A stretch of 42,226 nucleotides of DNA from Paenibacillus phytorum (GCF_013141715.1 NZ_WHOA01000079.1:1-42226); one strand, 5' to 3'; counted from the first letter of the stretch, positions 32,347 through 41,817 are shown. Numbers and translations: made by a program. Notes: generated by a model from the letters alone, not told the origin.

Positions 32347-33030
32347 CTAAACAGTTGCTCGACGAAGCAATCCATAAGCTGCCACTAAGTACACGACAAC
32401 CAAAGGTACCATCCACCAGAATATATCCATATAACTGTGAATGATCCAATCCAGGAGACCGCCCCACAGTCCAAAGTGCGTGAAGATATAGGAACCTACC
32501 GTACCAATCAAAAGCAGAGATGTAAAAAAGATATACATCGAAGCGCCGCCGAAACGACGGTGTAAACTAGATATCGCGAACCCGAGGAAATACATATGAA
32601 GAAGTACAATCAGATAAATACCCAGCGTGCCTATCAGCGAAAGATCGTTTAGAAATTGGATTTTAAAAAGGTGCAATCGAACTCCCCACCCATTGGTCGC
32701 CTCTTCAATCACAGACAGGATGACAAGTCCTAGGGCTGAACTAACATTTACAATAATAGCTGTCACAGCAGTTCCAAAGAAATAATCCTTCCTACGAATA
32801 CTTAGTCCCAAGGCAAATGGAAAGGTTTCTTTAATAGTAACTGTACCTGCTACTAAGGTGTAGATGAAAATCGAAACAATCGCCCCAGTGTTAATAGATT
32901 CACCTTTGTCCAGCGACAGCGCTATAAGAAAATTGATCAAAAAGTTTGCCCCAATAATGATCCACGGGATAGTCCACGATGCCATTTTGTTCCTCATATG
33001 GAGTTTTACTACCTGGTTAACTTGATTCAT
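32347..33030 (-). CDS. ABC transporter membrane subunit
   Basis: 227 residues with six hydrophobic segments, of the ABC-2-like type that pairs with YtrB-type ATPases. Its ATG overlaps the ATPase stop by one base (TAATG), so the two are coupled. Substrate unknown; relatives near YtrA-type regulators respond to cell-wall-active antibiotics. Last gene of the GntR-ATPase-permease operon. Confidence 0.85.
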   Translation of the reverse strand: MNQVNQVVKLHMRNKMASWTIPWIIIGANFLINFLIALSLDKGESINTGAIVSIFIYTLVAGTVTIKETFPFALGLSIRRKDYFFGTAVTAIIVNVSSALGLVILSVIEEATNGWGVRLHLFKIQFLNDLSLIGTLGIYLIVLLHMYFLGFAISSLHRRFGGASMYIFFTSLLLIGTVGSYIFTHFGLWGGLLDWIIHSYMDIFWWMVPLVVVYLVAAYGLLRRATV

Positions 33031-33926
33031 TATTTATCAGTCCCCTTTCCCGCAATGGATGGTGTGCGTGTCAGATGAACGATAAGCTGCTGCATAGATA
33101 CCGGTGTGAATTCAAGTCCCAACGCCTCTGCTTCCTTCCGATCCCGCTCACTTAGAACACCTAGAATTGTAGCCGATGCAGCCGCACCAATCGCCGTGCG
33201 TTCAAGCAGCTCTTTGCCACGCGTGAAGGAATCCACGGCTGTCGCTAGACCGGAAACCGTGCAAGCACGACCGCGAAGAGCATCCGCATCTTCATTCATA
33301 ATCAATTTGCCGTTATCGATAACCAGCACATGCTCGAGTAAGCGGCTAACTTCGTCGATGAGATGCGTGGAGAGAATAACCGTCCGCGGAAACTCGGCAT
33401 AGTCTTCAAGCAAGCGATCGTAGAATAGGATTCTTGCCACAGCATCCAGACCCAAGTAAGGCTCATCGAAGATGGTTAACGGCGCTCGACTAGCCAGACC
33501 AACCACAATACCGACGGAAGAAAGCATCCCTCTGGATAGCTTCTTTATTTTTCTTTTCAAAGGCAGACGAAAATCTTCAATCAAAGTGTTCGCATAAGCA
33601 TGATCCCAGTTCGGGAAAAGTGATCTCGCAACCTCAATTACATCTATGACACGGAAGCTATCTGGGTACTTCTGGCTTTCTTTAATGAAGCAAATTTGAT
33701 TGAGCACACGACTATTCTCGTAGGGGTCTTCCCCAAATACCTTCAACTCGCCGCTTGTAGCGAACTGCTGGGACGAGATCATATGCATAATCGTTGTTTT
33801 GCCTGCACCGTTTCTGCCTAGCAAGCCATAGATTTTGTTCGCTTCAATCGTGAAACTAACATGATCCACTGCCATCATTTGGCCATAGGTCTTGGTTAGT
33901 CCTTTCACTTCCACAATGTTGGTCAT
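33030..33926 (-). CDS. ABC transporter ATPase (YtrB-like)
   Basis: 298 residues. Walker A GLLGRNGAGKTT, signature KLSRGMLSSVGIVVGLAS (LSRGM replaces LSGGQ, common in this branch), Walker B LTIFDEPYLGLD and the switch His in STHLIDEV. The C-terminal 80 residues (about 215-298) form an accessory domain. Start ATG at 33926 overlaps the GntR stop (TGATG). Works with the membrane subunit encoded next. Confidence 0.93.
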   Translation of the reverse strand: MTNIVEVKGLTKTYGQMMAVDHVSFTIEANKIYGLLGRNGAGKTTIMHMISSQQFATSGELKVFGEDPYENSRVLNQICFIKESQKYPDSFRVIDVIEVARSLFPNWDHAYANTLIEDFRLPLKRKIKKLSRGMLSSVGIVVGLASRAPLTIFDEPYLGLDAVARILFYDRLLEDYAEFPRTVILSTHLIDEVSRLLEHVLVIDNGKLIMNEDADALRGRACTVSGLATAVDSFTRGKELLERTAIGAAASATILGVLSERDRKEAEALGLEFTPVSMQQLIVHLTRTPSIAGKGTDK

Positions 33927-34294
33927 CACGCTTTCTCCCCTCTGCGCACCATTTCCGTCAATTGCTCTACGGTAATCCCGAGCTTCTCGGCTTCTTTCAC
34001 CATCGTCACCACATATTGCTCATAAAATAGTTCTTTCCGCTTCTCCATCAGCTTCGTTCGCGCTCCCTCCGCTACAAACATGCCAATCCCTCGTTTCTTG
34101 TACAAAATCCCTTGGTCCACCAACAAATTAACACCTTTCGCTGCTGTAGCCGGATTAATTTGATAAAAGGATGCAAACTGATTCGTAGAAGGCACTTGCG
34201 ATTCCTCCGGCATTCTTGACTCAATAATGTCATCTTCAATACGCTCTGCAATTTGCACAAAAATCGGGCGGCTATCGTCCATCATTAGTCCCAT
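33926..34294 (-). CDS. GntR-family regulator, YtrA type
   Basis: 122 residues: a winged helix-turn-helix (about 5-75: RPIFVQIAERIEDDIIESRM, then VPSTNQFASFYQINPATAAK and GILYKKRGIGMFV) and the short helical dimerisation tail (about 80-122) of the YtrA subfamily. Members repress their own ABC operon. An almost perfect inverted repeat covers its -10 region. I start at 34294 (ATG with GGTG upstream); later ATGs at codons 4 and 5 are also possible. First gene of a three-gene coupled operon. Confidence 0.92.
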   Translation of the reverse strand: MGLMMDDSRPIFVQIAERIEDDIIESRMPEESQVPSTNQFASFYQINPATAAKGVNLLVDQGILYKKRGIGMFVAEGARTKLMEKRKELFYEQYVVTMVKEAEKLGITVEQLTEMVRRGEKA

Positions 34295-34312
34295 TTTTCT
34301 CACCACCACATT

Positions 34313-34362
34313 GGTTAGTTACTCATGTAATTAACCATACAACCAACCGACTTAAAAGTCAA
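34313..34362 (-). promoter_or_regulatory. promoter and operator of the YtrA-type operon
   Basis: TTGACT (34357-34362) and TATGGT (34334-34339) are 17 bp apart on the minus strand. Arms GGTTAGTTAC and GTAATTAACC (34313-34336; nine of ten pairs) with a four-base spacer overlap the -10 box, a position suited to repression by the downstream GntR protein. Confidence 0.75.
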
Positions 34363-34473
34363 CAGAGAAACTGATATTTGGGCTGGGCAGCAAAATAAAT
34401 AAATTCCCTTGGAACTGGGAATACTACTAGGGTATGGGCTTTCTGGTTTTATTTGCCCCCACTGATTGCAAAA

Positions 34474-34653
34474 TTGTACTTTGTACAACATTAAGTGAGA
34501 GAATCCGCGAGTTCTCGGCAATTGTTGTAAAAAACACAACTCTTTAACCCAAAAACAGCCCAAACTCAAGAAATAAAGCTTTTTTGTTGTACAAACTACA
34601 ACAATCTCAGTTTTATTAGAAAAAATGGACAAAAATGTTGTACGCCGTACAAC
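34474..34653. repeat. four-core palindrome array, GTTGTAC-N3-GTACAAC type (second copy)
   Basis: Cores are centred at 34481 (TTGTAC/GTACAA), 34532 (GTTGT/ACAAC), 34594 (GTTGTA/TACAAC) and 34645 (GTTGTAC/GTACAAC). Distances are 51, 62 and 51 bp. The gaps differ in sequence from the 18.6 kb array apart from short shared blocks, yet the spacing is the same to within one base. It lies between the GntR operon and metallophosphoesterase copy 2. The rest of this gap, 34654-34870, shows nothing I can name. Confidence 0.82.
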
Positions 34654-34870
34654 TTCCCCCTCCTAAATGCCGGGAAAGATAGGTACTCTGACGTTGGATT
34701 CCGATCGTTCACTCTTAACTAAACAGAAACCTAACCTGTAACTCATTACCTGAAAACAAATCACTCGCCTAGTGAGCTTAAATGTTTCCTACAATCTAAA
34801 TCCGCATTATCTATCGCTAAGCAAGCTAAATAAGGACAATCGATAAGTCTAATTGGAAGGTGAATCCGAG

Positions 34871-35857
34871 ATGAAATCATTAAAGTTGCGAATACTTATC
34901 CTTAGTTTTCTTCTATTCTTGGCCCCGTTGCGAGGCACAACCTTGGCTAGTGGCAAGGTTGAACAGCCACTGGCTGCGCCTTTGTTTTCGTTCTCCGTGA
35001 TGAGTGATGTTCACATCACGTCCTACGATCAAGTCGCTCAGCTGAGGCTGAGTCAAGCGCTGGCTGATCATCACGCGCTGCGCCCCGACAGCAAGCTGCT
35101 CGTCTTGAACGGCGACCTCACGAATGGGAGTGAGGCCGACTATCGCAGCTTGCTGGCGCTGCTCGGCCGCCAGCACCATGCCCCTGTGCATGCGACCATG
35201 GGCAACCACGATTACTACGGCGTGTGGCGCACGACGGAGGGTGGGTTGGATACATCGAAGATGAATCCAACATGGTCGAGCAAGCAAGCGGTCGCGTTAT
35301 TCGACCGCATGATGGGCTACGATAAGCCGTATCACGAGCTTATCGTGGAGGGCTATCGCTTCCTATTCCTTAGCGGGGAAGCGTACAGGGACGTGAACGC
35401 ATCCTACGGCGAGGATGCGTTCCTCTCTCCCGAGCAGCTCAGCTGGCTGCGCGAGCGGCTTACGGCCGCGGGCTCGGCGGACGCCAGCAAGCCCGTGTTC
35501 GTGTTCCTCCACCAGCCGCTGCCGCAGACGCTGGATGGCACGGATCAAGAGCTGGGCGTCGTCCAGCACGAGGAGCTGCGGGCGCTGCTCGATGCGCACC
35601 CAAACGTCATTTTGTTCAGTGGCCACACCCACTGGAACCTAGAAACGACCAAACAAGTGAAGCAGCTGAAGTTTCTTGCCGCTTCCAGCGCTTCCATCCG
35701 GGAGGTATGGAACGCGCAAAACGTGCCCGAGACACAGGCAATCAGCCAGAGTCTCGTCGTGGACGTCTACAAAGATCGCGTGGTGATCTTGCGCCGCGAA
35801 CACTTCAAAAAACGATGGATTGAGCCATCCATTGCCAAAGGATACGACGTGAAATAG
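34871..35857 (+). CDS. secreted calcineurin-like metallophosphoesterase (copy 2)
   Basis: 328 residues. Signal peptide about 1-28, then SDVHITSYDQ, LNGDLTNGSEADY, GNHDYYGVW, FLHQPLPQ and FSGHTHWN: the full two-metal set. The protein matches the product of 21379-22458 along the whole domain, with shorter linker and GC-richer codons. GGAAGGTG lies upstream of the ATG at 34871; a TTG six codons earlier is less likely. Substrate unknown. Convergent with the secreted beta-domain gene across a shared terminator. Confidence 0.93.
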   Translation: MKSLKLRILILSFLLFLAPLRGTTLASGKVEQPLAAPLFSFSVMSDVHITSYDQVAQLRLSQALADHHALRPDSKLLVLNGDLTNGSEADYRSLLALLGRQHHAPVHATMGNHDYYGVWRTTEGGLDTSKMNPTWSSKQAVALFDRMMGYDKPYHELIVEGYRFLFLSGEAYRDVNASYGEDAFLSPEQLSWLRERLTAAGSADASKPVFVFLHQPLPQTLDGTDQELGVVQHEELRALLDAHPNVILFSGHTHWNLETTKQVKQLKFLAASSASIREVWNAQNVPETQAISQSLVVDVYKDRVVILRREHFKKRWIEPSIAKGYDVK

Positions 35858-35896
35858 GCATCTGCCGTCTCCGCAGCTACCTCTATTAAGAAACAA

Positions 35897-35954
35897 ACCA
35901 AAAAGACTGCCCGACAAGGCTAGAAATAGCCGGATGTCTGACAGTCTTTTTGGT
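35897..35954. terminator. bidirectional terminator with nested hairpin
   Basis: Arms ACCAAAAAGACTG and CAGTCTTTTTGGT pair perfectly; inside is a second hairpin GGCTA/TAGCC. Located between convergent genes. Confidence 0.88.
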
Positions 35955-35987
35955 TAATCCCTTTTGTATGAATTTCTTTCCCTATAA

Positions 35988-38177
35988 CTAATGAAATTGC
36001 TTAATAAGCCGCTTAGCCGTCCCATTCGGTGTCTCAATCACTTCGTACATATTCACGACCACACCAGAATCAACCTGCTCATTTTTCAAACCGGTGACGA
36101 CGACTTTTTGCTTGCCGCTCGTTAATTTCCCAGTCCCCGTCAGTGTTGCTGTTTGAGTGCCAACAATGCGGCCGAGGGAATCGACCATATCGAACTCAAT
36201 TTTGGAGAAGTTCGAATCGATAATCACCTGATCTTCATGGGCAATGTCCAGATCAAGATTAAGCTGGTAGGAGTAAGTCCCGCTGTTATAAAGCCAGCTT
36301 ATCGAGCTGTCATTCACTTTGAGTGAGAAAGGATACAAGGCAAGCGTATCGCTTTCTGTCTCTTTCTGCAGCGCTACCCGATAGGTTCCGACAGACACAT
36401 TACCCTCGGATACAGACTTATCGTCATAAACATTCAATGCGAATGTCTCATCATCGGATTGTGTTTTATTCGGAAGCAGGTAGGAATAGCTCACCACATA
36501 AGAACTTCCCGGTGTAATTTGGGTCGCAACTGCGCTTTGGCGAGAGCCCGTGTAGGTGTTGCCTTTGCTGTCGATCAGCTCATTTTGAAGCTCGGGAAGG
36601 GCCATGGCGCTTGTTCCGTTGTTCGTGATTTTGTATTTGGCTACGGCTGTTTTGTAGCCTAGATCGTCGTTCTCGTGAGCATGCAGCTCGACTAAGGCAA
36701 CGACTAGATTTTTATTAACAACAGAGTTGTTGTTGAAAATCAGCTTACTGCCAAGTTCATAGTTCACAGCTGTTGTAAAGCCGTTTTGCGCTTCACTTGC
36801 TCCCTTAAGCAGGAAGACGGCAACAGGCATTTGACCAGTCGCTGCAGTTCCACTGCTGCCAGCCGTCGAGCTACTCGAGGACCCCGCTCCCGAGCCGGTT
36901 GTCGCTGTTCCAGAAGCTGCGCCGCCACTCGAAGTACTTGCTGTCGAGCCAGATGCCGAGCTACCCGAACTAGCCGTCTGCCACAGCACCAGCTGCGCCG
37001 CATTCGGATCAACTCCTGTTGGCAGGGTAGCGTTGAAATAATACGAAGCCGTCTCCTTTGGAGCCAAGTATCCGCTGCGGGCGGCGTTATCGGTCGATGT
37101 CACGGATGTCACGGCGTCGCCGAACTGATAAGAAGCAGAGAAGGATGGCACGGAAGCGATCGCTTCGCCATCATTACTGAGCGTGACAACGGTCTGCACA
37201 TGAACACCGTCGGCTTGAATCGAATACGTCGACGTATTCGCCTTCACAGTGACCTGCTCACCCTCCTGCTGCCCAGCGTAAGCTTGTTTGGTGCCAAGCG
37301 CTGCTGTTTGAAGCGAAGTGTTCAGACTTAACGTACCCAGCGAGACATCCTCGCTTTGGTTCAAGTAATAATATTCCAGCGTGAGACCACTGGTCGGCAT
37401 TTGTCGGGAAACGAGTGTTTTGAGCGTCATCGTATCCGATTGATTTGGCAGGAACGTTGTATCGGAACCACTAGCAACCGTAGAGGTATATTTCAGTCCG
37501 TTAGCATCCACGAGTCTAACTTGTAGACCGGGAGGCAGCTTAACACTGCTCGAGCCTAGGTTTTTTGCAGAAACTTGCGTGTACATGTACCATTTTCCAT
37601 TCTCTGTTACGCGAACGCTTTGGCCCAATTGAAAAGCAACGGAGGCGTCATTTGAGAGCGTACTGTCGAGTGCATGCAAATTAATAATTTGCTCAGGCAC
37701 CTTTACTTGTCCCTCCTGCACGACCGAGGAAACTGGAAGATCGCCTAGATGATTCATGAAATCGGCTTTGCCGAAATCCCAGCGGAACACATCAACTTTT
37801 AGTTGAGCAGCCGTTTCACCTGCTGGCAGGTTAGCGTAGAATCGGAAGCTTTGATCCTGACCAGGGAGGACACTCGCACTCTTTTTCTCGCTTAATTTGG
37901 CCGTATAGCTATGTCCTGCTTGATCCGTAACCCTTACCCCATATTGGTTAAAATCGATCGATTGGCTTTCCCCGTTATGTAAAAGCACGGAAAACTGAAG
38001 AGAAGAAGACGAAAGCGCCGCTTGGTTTAATGTAAAATAAGAGGAGTTCGAGATATAAACCGCTTCGGAAGCCGCATGAGCAGCGGGAGCCATCGACGAT
38101 GCAGCTGCCAAGCTGCCAGTCAACAGCAGGGCAAGACCTGTCTGTTTGAGTGAAATGGATGATAATTTGCGAATCAT
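35988..38177 (-). CDS. large secreted multi-domain beta protein of the exporter operon
   Basis: 729 residues. Signal peptide about 1-36 (ending AHAAS). I see about five Ig-like/DUF4352-like beta units (about 37-155, 170-300, 305-400, 450-600, 605-729), marked by repeated patterns such as GVRVTDQAGHSYTAKL, LVDANGLKYTSTV and LIDSKGNTYTGSR. A Ser/Gly/Thr-rich linker (about 402-445) joins units three and four. No enzyme motif, sortase signal or S-layer domain. AGGAGG precedes the ATG; the permease gene ends 21 bases upstream, so it belongs to the exporter operon. It may be a substrate, or an extracytoplasmic partner of the adaptor. Function unknown. Confidence 0.8.
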   Translation of the reverse strand: MIRKLSSISLKQTGLALLLTGSLAAASSMAPAAHAASEAVYISNSSYFTLNQAALSSSSLQFSVLLHNGESQSIDFNQYGVRVTDQAGHSYTAKLSEKKSASVLPGQDQSFRFYANLPAGETAAQLKVDVFRWDFGKADFMNHLGDLPVSSVVQEGQVKVPEQIINLHALDSTLSNDASVAFQLGQSVRVTENGKWYMYTQVSAKNLGSSSVKLPPGLQVRLVDANGLKYTSTVASGSDTTFLPNQSDTMTLKTLVSRQMPTSGLTLEYYYLNQSEDVSLGTLSLNTSLQTAALGTKQAYAGQQEGEQVTVKANTSTYSIQADGVHVQTVVTLSNDGEAIASVPSFSASYQFGDAVTSVTSTDNAARSGYLAPKETASYYFNATLPTGVDPNAAQLVLWQTASSGSSASGSTASTSSGGAASGTATTGSGAGSSSSSTAGSSGTAATGQMPVAVFLLKGASEAQNGFTTAVNYELGSKLIFNNNSVVNKNLVVALVELHAHENDDLGYKTAVAKYKITNNGTSAMALPELQNELIDSKGNTYTGSRQSAVATQITPGSSYVVSYSYLLPNKTQSDDETFALNVYDDKSVSEGNVSVGTYRVALQKETESDTLALYPFSLKVNDSSISWLYNSGTYSYQLNLDLDIAHEDQVIIDSNFSKIEFDMVDSLGRIVGTQTATLTGTGKLTSGKQKVVVTGLKNEQVDSGVVVNMYEVIETPNGTAKRLIKQFH

Positions 38178-38198
38178 GTTTTCATACCTCCTGTAGAC

Positions 38199-39377
38199 CT
38201 AATCAAAACGCAGTGCGTCGATAGGTTTTAATTTTGATGCTTTATTGGCTGGATATAATCCGAAAATAACACCAACTAACGCCGAGAATAAGAATGCGTA
38301 AAGTCCTATATTTAGGGATAAACTCGTTTGTTGACTAGGGTTTATATAAGGCCAGGCTAGAGATAATCCGATTCCCAGAATCAATCCGATCAAACCACCC
38401 ATGCCGCTAATCAGCGTAGCTTCAACCAGGAACTGCAGCAAAATGTTTCTCCGCTTCGCGCCAATCGACTTCCGAATCCCAATTTCCCGGGTGCGCTCGC
38501 TCACGGTTACAAGCATGATGTTCATGATACCGATCCCGCCTACCAGGAGGGATATCGCCGCTACCGCGACTAGCTGATTGGTCAGTGTGCTGGATGCCGT
38601 CTGTCTGGCGCTAATTAATTCGGATGAATTCAAAATGTTATATCCCGTTGTACTTTTAAATTTATTAAATAAATACGTCTCTAACGTTCTTTGTACCCGG
38701 GTTACCTCATCGCCAGAAGCCGCTTCGACATAAGCCGTCCGAATGTTACCCAATTTGAAATCCCTGCTCATGGTAGGGAGAGGCACAAAAACCGAGGTAT
38801 CGAGAGACGTTCCGCTTGTATTGGAGCCTTTCGTTTTGAGCACGCCGATTATCGTGTACATATATCCGTTCACATTAATTTCTTCGTCAATCGGGTCAGC
38901 CGTACCGAAAAACTGCTTGGCCACATCACTGCCTATGACCGCAACGTGATTGCGGAAGTCCAGATCGGCTTGAGCCAAGAAGCGGCCGCTGGCGACCGTC
39001 CCCTTTTGCAAACTGAGATATCGATCATTTGTCCCAATGACATTGTAGGTCTCTGTTGTCCGGTCGTATTTGATACTGGTACTATTTCTAGTCATCGTCG
39101 GTGCAATTGCACTGATTCCCGAAGTATTCTCAAGCTGCATGACCTCATCATAATTCAGCTGCGTGGCGCGTCCGTTACCCATCAGATTAACCGTCAGCAG
39201 GTTCGTTCCCAGCCCTTCGTACTGCTTTTCAATCGCCTTGGACGTGCCTTGACCTATCGAAACTAGCGTAATGACTGAACTAACGCCAATGATAACGCCA
39301 AGCATAGTCAGCACCGTACGAAGCGGATTCGAACGCACCGTGGCCAGCGCCATTTGGAAAAGCTCCCAAATTCTCAT
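38199..39377 (-). CDS. MacB-type ABC permease
   Basis: 392 residues with the FtsX/MacB layout: one N-terminal membrane helix (about 20-42, TMLGVIIGVSSVITLVSI), a large extracytoplasmic domain (about 45-265), and three C-terminal helices with the conserved SERTREIGIRKSIGAKRRNI coupling segment. ABC proteins of this kind work mechanically and export peptides or antibiotics with an adaptor. Its ATG overlaps the ATPase stop (ATGA). Confidence 0.95.
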   Translation of the reverse strand: MRIWELFQMALATVRSNPLRTVLTMLGVIIGVSSVITLVSIGQGTSKAIEKQYEGLGTNLLTVNLMGNGRATQLNYDEVMQLENTSGISAIAPTMTRNSTSIKYDRTTETYNVIGTNDRYLSLQKGTVASGRFLAQADLDFRNHVAVIGSDVAKQFFGTADPIDEEINVNGYMYTIIGVLKTKGSNTSGTSLDTSVFVPLPTMSRDFKLGNIRTAYVEAASGDEVTRVQRTLETYLFNKFKSTTGYNILNSSELISARQTASSTLTNQLVAVAAISLLVGGIGIMNIMLVTVSERTREIGIRKSIGAKRRNILLQFLVEATLISGMGGLIGLILGIGLSLAWPYINPSQQTSLSLNIGLYAFLFSALVGVIFGLYPANKASKLKPIDALRFD

Positions 39378-40099
39378 GAAAGAGCCCCCTCTAACTTACG
39401 TTCAGGTGTTAGCTGCATTTCGTTTCTTAGATCGCTTATGATTTCTCCGTCACGTAGTGTCACGACGCGTTTGGCATTGACTGCAATGTGATGATCATGT
39501 GTGATCAAAACAATCGTGTTGCCTTGCTGATTAAGCTCCTTAATCAATTCCAGCACCTCAATGCCCGTCTTCGAATCCAGTGCGCCTGTCGGCTCATCTG
39601 CTAGAATTAATGACGGTGATATGGCCAAAGCTCTGGCAATGGCTACCCGCTGCTGCTGCCCGCCAGACAGTTCACTTGGCTTGTGATGTCCTCGCTCACC
39701 CATCCCCAGCTTCTCCAGCATCCGCTGCGCCTGTTCTCTCCGCTGTTTGGCTGGAATGCCTGCATAAATCATCGGGAGCTCTACGTTCTCCGTCGCAGTA
39801 AGTCTGGGCAGCAGGTTGAATTGTTGAAAAATAAAACCAATTTTCCGATTGCGCAGCTCAGCAAGTCCGTTGTCTGACATCTTCTCGGTTGCTACGCCGT
39901 CTAACGTATAGGAGCCAGAGGTGGGACTATCCAAAAGCCCGATTGTATTCATTAACGTTGACTTTCCCGATCCACTGGGACCAATGATGGCAACAAAATC
40001 TCCTTCCGCAATATGCAGGGTAATGCCGCGTAAAATTTGCAATTCTTCTGCACCCCGAGCATAACTCTTCGTTACCTCGTTTAGTTCAATGATATTCAC
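39374..40099 (-). CDS. MacB/LolD-type ABC ATPase
   Basis: 241 residues. Walker [11 protein letters not shown]-loop region [14 protein letters not shown], signature [15 protein letters not shown], Walker [13 protein letters not shown], switch His in LITHDHH. This is the classic MacB/LolD/FtsE type. I choose the GTG at 40099 (VNIIELNEV) because GGAGAGGAG lies eight bases upstream; earlier in-frame codons precede that site. Between the adaptor and permease genes with a 35-base gap and a 4-base overlap. Confidence 0.95.
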   Translation of the reverse strand: MNIIELNEVTKSYARGAEELQILRGITLHIAEGDFVAIIGPSGSGKSTLMNTIGLLDSPTSGSYTLDGVATEKMSDNGLAELRNRKIGFIFQQFNLLPRLTATENVELPMIYAGIPAKQRREQAQRMLEKLGMGERGHHKPSELSGGQQQRVAIARALAISPSLILADEPTGALDSKTGIEVLELIKELNQQGNTIVLITHDHHIAVNAKRVVTLRDGEIISDLRNEMQLTPERKLEGALS

Positions 40100-40134
40100 C
40101 CAAATCACTCCTCTCCGTAGGGACTGGCTCACGG

Positions 40135-41817
40135 CTAGCGGCCCGTGCCTCCACCATTTTGCGTTCCGCCACCGCCTGTGCCGCCAGCTCCACCAGGGAA
40201 GTTGCCTCCTGCGCCACCCTGAAAACCACCTGCACCCCCAGGGAAACCTTGCTGCTGTTGATTCGTCGTTGTCGCTCTGCGCACCGGCATCACGACCTCG
40301 TCGCCCGCGTTCAAACCACTTAACACCTCAACCTGTGTCTTGCTGCGAATACCCACCTTGATTTCGTGCTGCTCTTCGACAGTTCCGTCCGCTTTCTTCA
40401 GCGAAACGGTAGACTTTCCTCTGGTTGTTGTCACCACTTGGATCGGAAGCACGAGAATATCTTTCTTATCTTGTATAGAAATCTCAGCCGTCGCCGTCAT
40501 CGCATATTTCAAATCATTCTGATCGGTATTCGGAATCGCGACAACAGCATCATACGTTGTAACCCCATTCGTTGTTGTTCCTACATTGGAAACGGAAGTT
40601 ACTTCACCCTGGAACGTCTTGCCGGAGATTGCATCAACCTTCACGGTTACCTTCTGCCCCACCTTGACGCTTGTTAAATCAAGCTCATCTACGGCAATAG
40701 CCAGCTGCATCGTGCTTAGGCTCGCTACGGCACCCAACGTTGTGTTGGCATTAATCTGCGCGCCTGCCGGATAATTGCGAAGCACATTATTTTTACTATT
40801 GGCAAAATCAGCCGAGAACACGCCATCGAACGGCGCTTTGATCGTCAGTTGATTAACTTTCTGCTCCGCATCGTTCACACGGATTTTCTGGCTTTCGATG
40901 GCTGATTGCTTGCTAATGATATTGTTTTGAAGATCGTCATTGAACAAGGTGGCGATCAAATCACCCTGTTTCACCGTTTCGCTATCTTTAAATTTCATGC
41001 TTTTTATCGTACCGCTTGCCTCGGCGAAAATAGGAGATGTTCGCACATACTCAAGCGCCACCTGCTCGGAGGAGTCGATTTTACCATCGCCGCTGCCGAT
41101 GCTGCCCTTTACCTTAAGGCCTGCCGAAAGCGTCCCATCATTGGTAACCAGAACCTCCACCGTTACCACTTTGTTGCCGTTAGCATCTGCTTTAATTTCA
41201 CGACCTATCGTATCCACCGCTCCGACTTTGGATAGTAAGTAGCCATCGACGCTAAGCTCTACAGGATCACCTTTTTTCAGCTGCACAGCTTCTTGCAGGG
41301 AGAATGGCAGCTTCACTTTAAACTGCGATGTATCTGAAATCGTGCCGATCTTCGTTGTTTTATTGACTTGACTGCCTACATCAAGATTGGCTGCTAATGT
41401 AATCTTGCCAGACATTAAAGCTGTAACACTCATATGATTTTGTTGGTCCTGTAACTCTACTAGCTCCTTCTCAAGCTGCTGCAAGCTTACCTGGGCTTCC
41501 TTGAGAGTTGTTTCCGTTGAAGGCACCGACAGCTCGACTAGCACATCGCCTTTCTTGACCGCCTGATTTTGCGTCAAATTCATCGTTTTGATGATACCAT
41601 CAATCGGGATCACAATATTTTGCTTGTCCTTGGCATCCAACTGAGAAGTCCCTGATACCGCCATGGATATCGCCCCTTTGGTCACTTTCATCGTTGTTTG
41701 CTGTGTTGCTGCAGACGCTGGCTGCGCCTTGTTATGTACGTAATAGTATGTTCCCGCTCCGCATAGAATGGCAGCTAGGGCCACAATGATCCATCTCTTC
41801 TTCCGACCTAATTTCAT
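40135..41817 (-). CDS. MacA/HlyD-type adaptor with two tandem adaptor units
   Basis: 560 residues, against about 350-450 for usual Gram-positive relatives. N-terminal membrane anchor (about 8-25). First unit about 40-250: lipoyl half GIIKTMNLTQNQAVKKGDVL, coiled coil TETTLKEAQVSLQQLEKELV, second lipoyl half SGKITLAANLDVGS, then a beta-barrel. Second unit about 255-500 repeats the order: GTIKSMKFKDSETVKQGDLI, coil SAIESQKIRVNDAEQKV, FDGVFSADF, barrel VDELDLTSVKVGQKVTV, then a membrane-proximal domain. The C-terminal 40 residues are Gly/Gln-rich. First gene of the exporter operon; GAGGGG precedes the ATG. Confidence 0.92.
   Translation of the reverse strand: MKLGRKKRWIIVALAAILCGAGTYYYVHNKAQPASAATQQTTMKVTKGAISMAVSGTSQLDAKDKQNIVIPIDGIIKTMNLTQNQAVKKGDVLVELSVPSTETTLKEAQVSLQQLEKELVELQDQQNHMSVTALMSGKITLAANLDVGSQVNKTTKIGTISDTSQFKVKLPFSLQEAVQLKKGDPVELSVDGYLLSKVGAVDTIGREIKADANGNKVVTVEVLVTNDGTLSAGLKVKGSIGSGDGKIDSSEQVALEYVRTSPIFAEASGTIKSMKFKDSETVKQGDLIATLFNDDLQNNIISKQSAIESQKIRVNDAEQKVNQLTIKAPFDGVFSADFANSKNNVLRNYPAGAQINANTTLGAVASLSTMQLAIAVDELDLTSVKVGQKVTVKVDAISGKTFQGEVTSVSNVGTTTNGVTTYDAVVAIPNTDQNDLKYAMTATAEISIQDKKDILVLPIQVVTTTRGKSTVSLKKADGTVEEQHEIKVGIRSKTQVEVLSGLNAGDEVVMPVRRATTTNQQQQGFPGGAGGFQGGAGGNFPGGAGGTGGGGTQNGGGTGR

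Noticed and set aside
34315..34632. 105-codon minus-strand frame
   Set aside because: It runs through the operator region and the palindrome array; composition is unlike protein and no ribosome site is present.
36786..37331. 181-codon plus-strand frame rich in Arg/Ser/Cys
   Set aside because: Antisense shadow of the Ser/Gly-rich linker of the large secreted protein.
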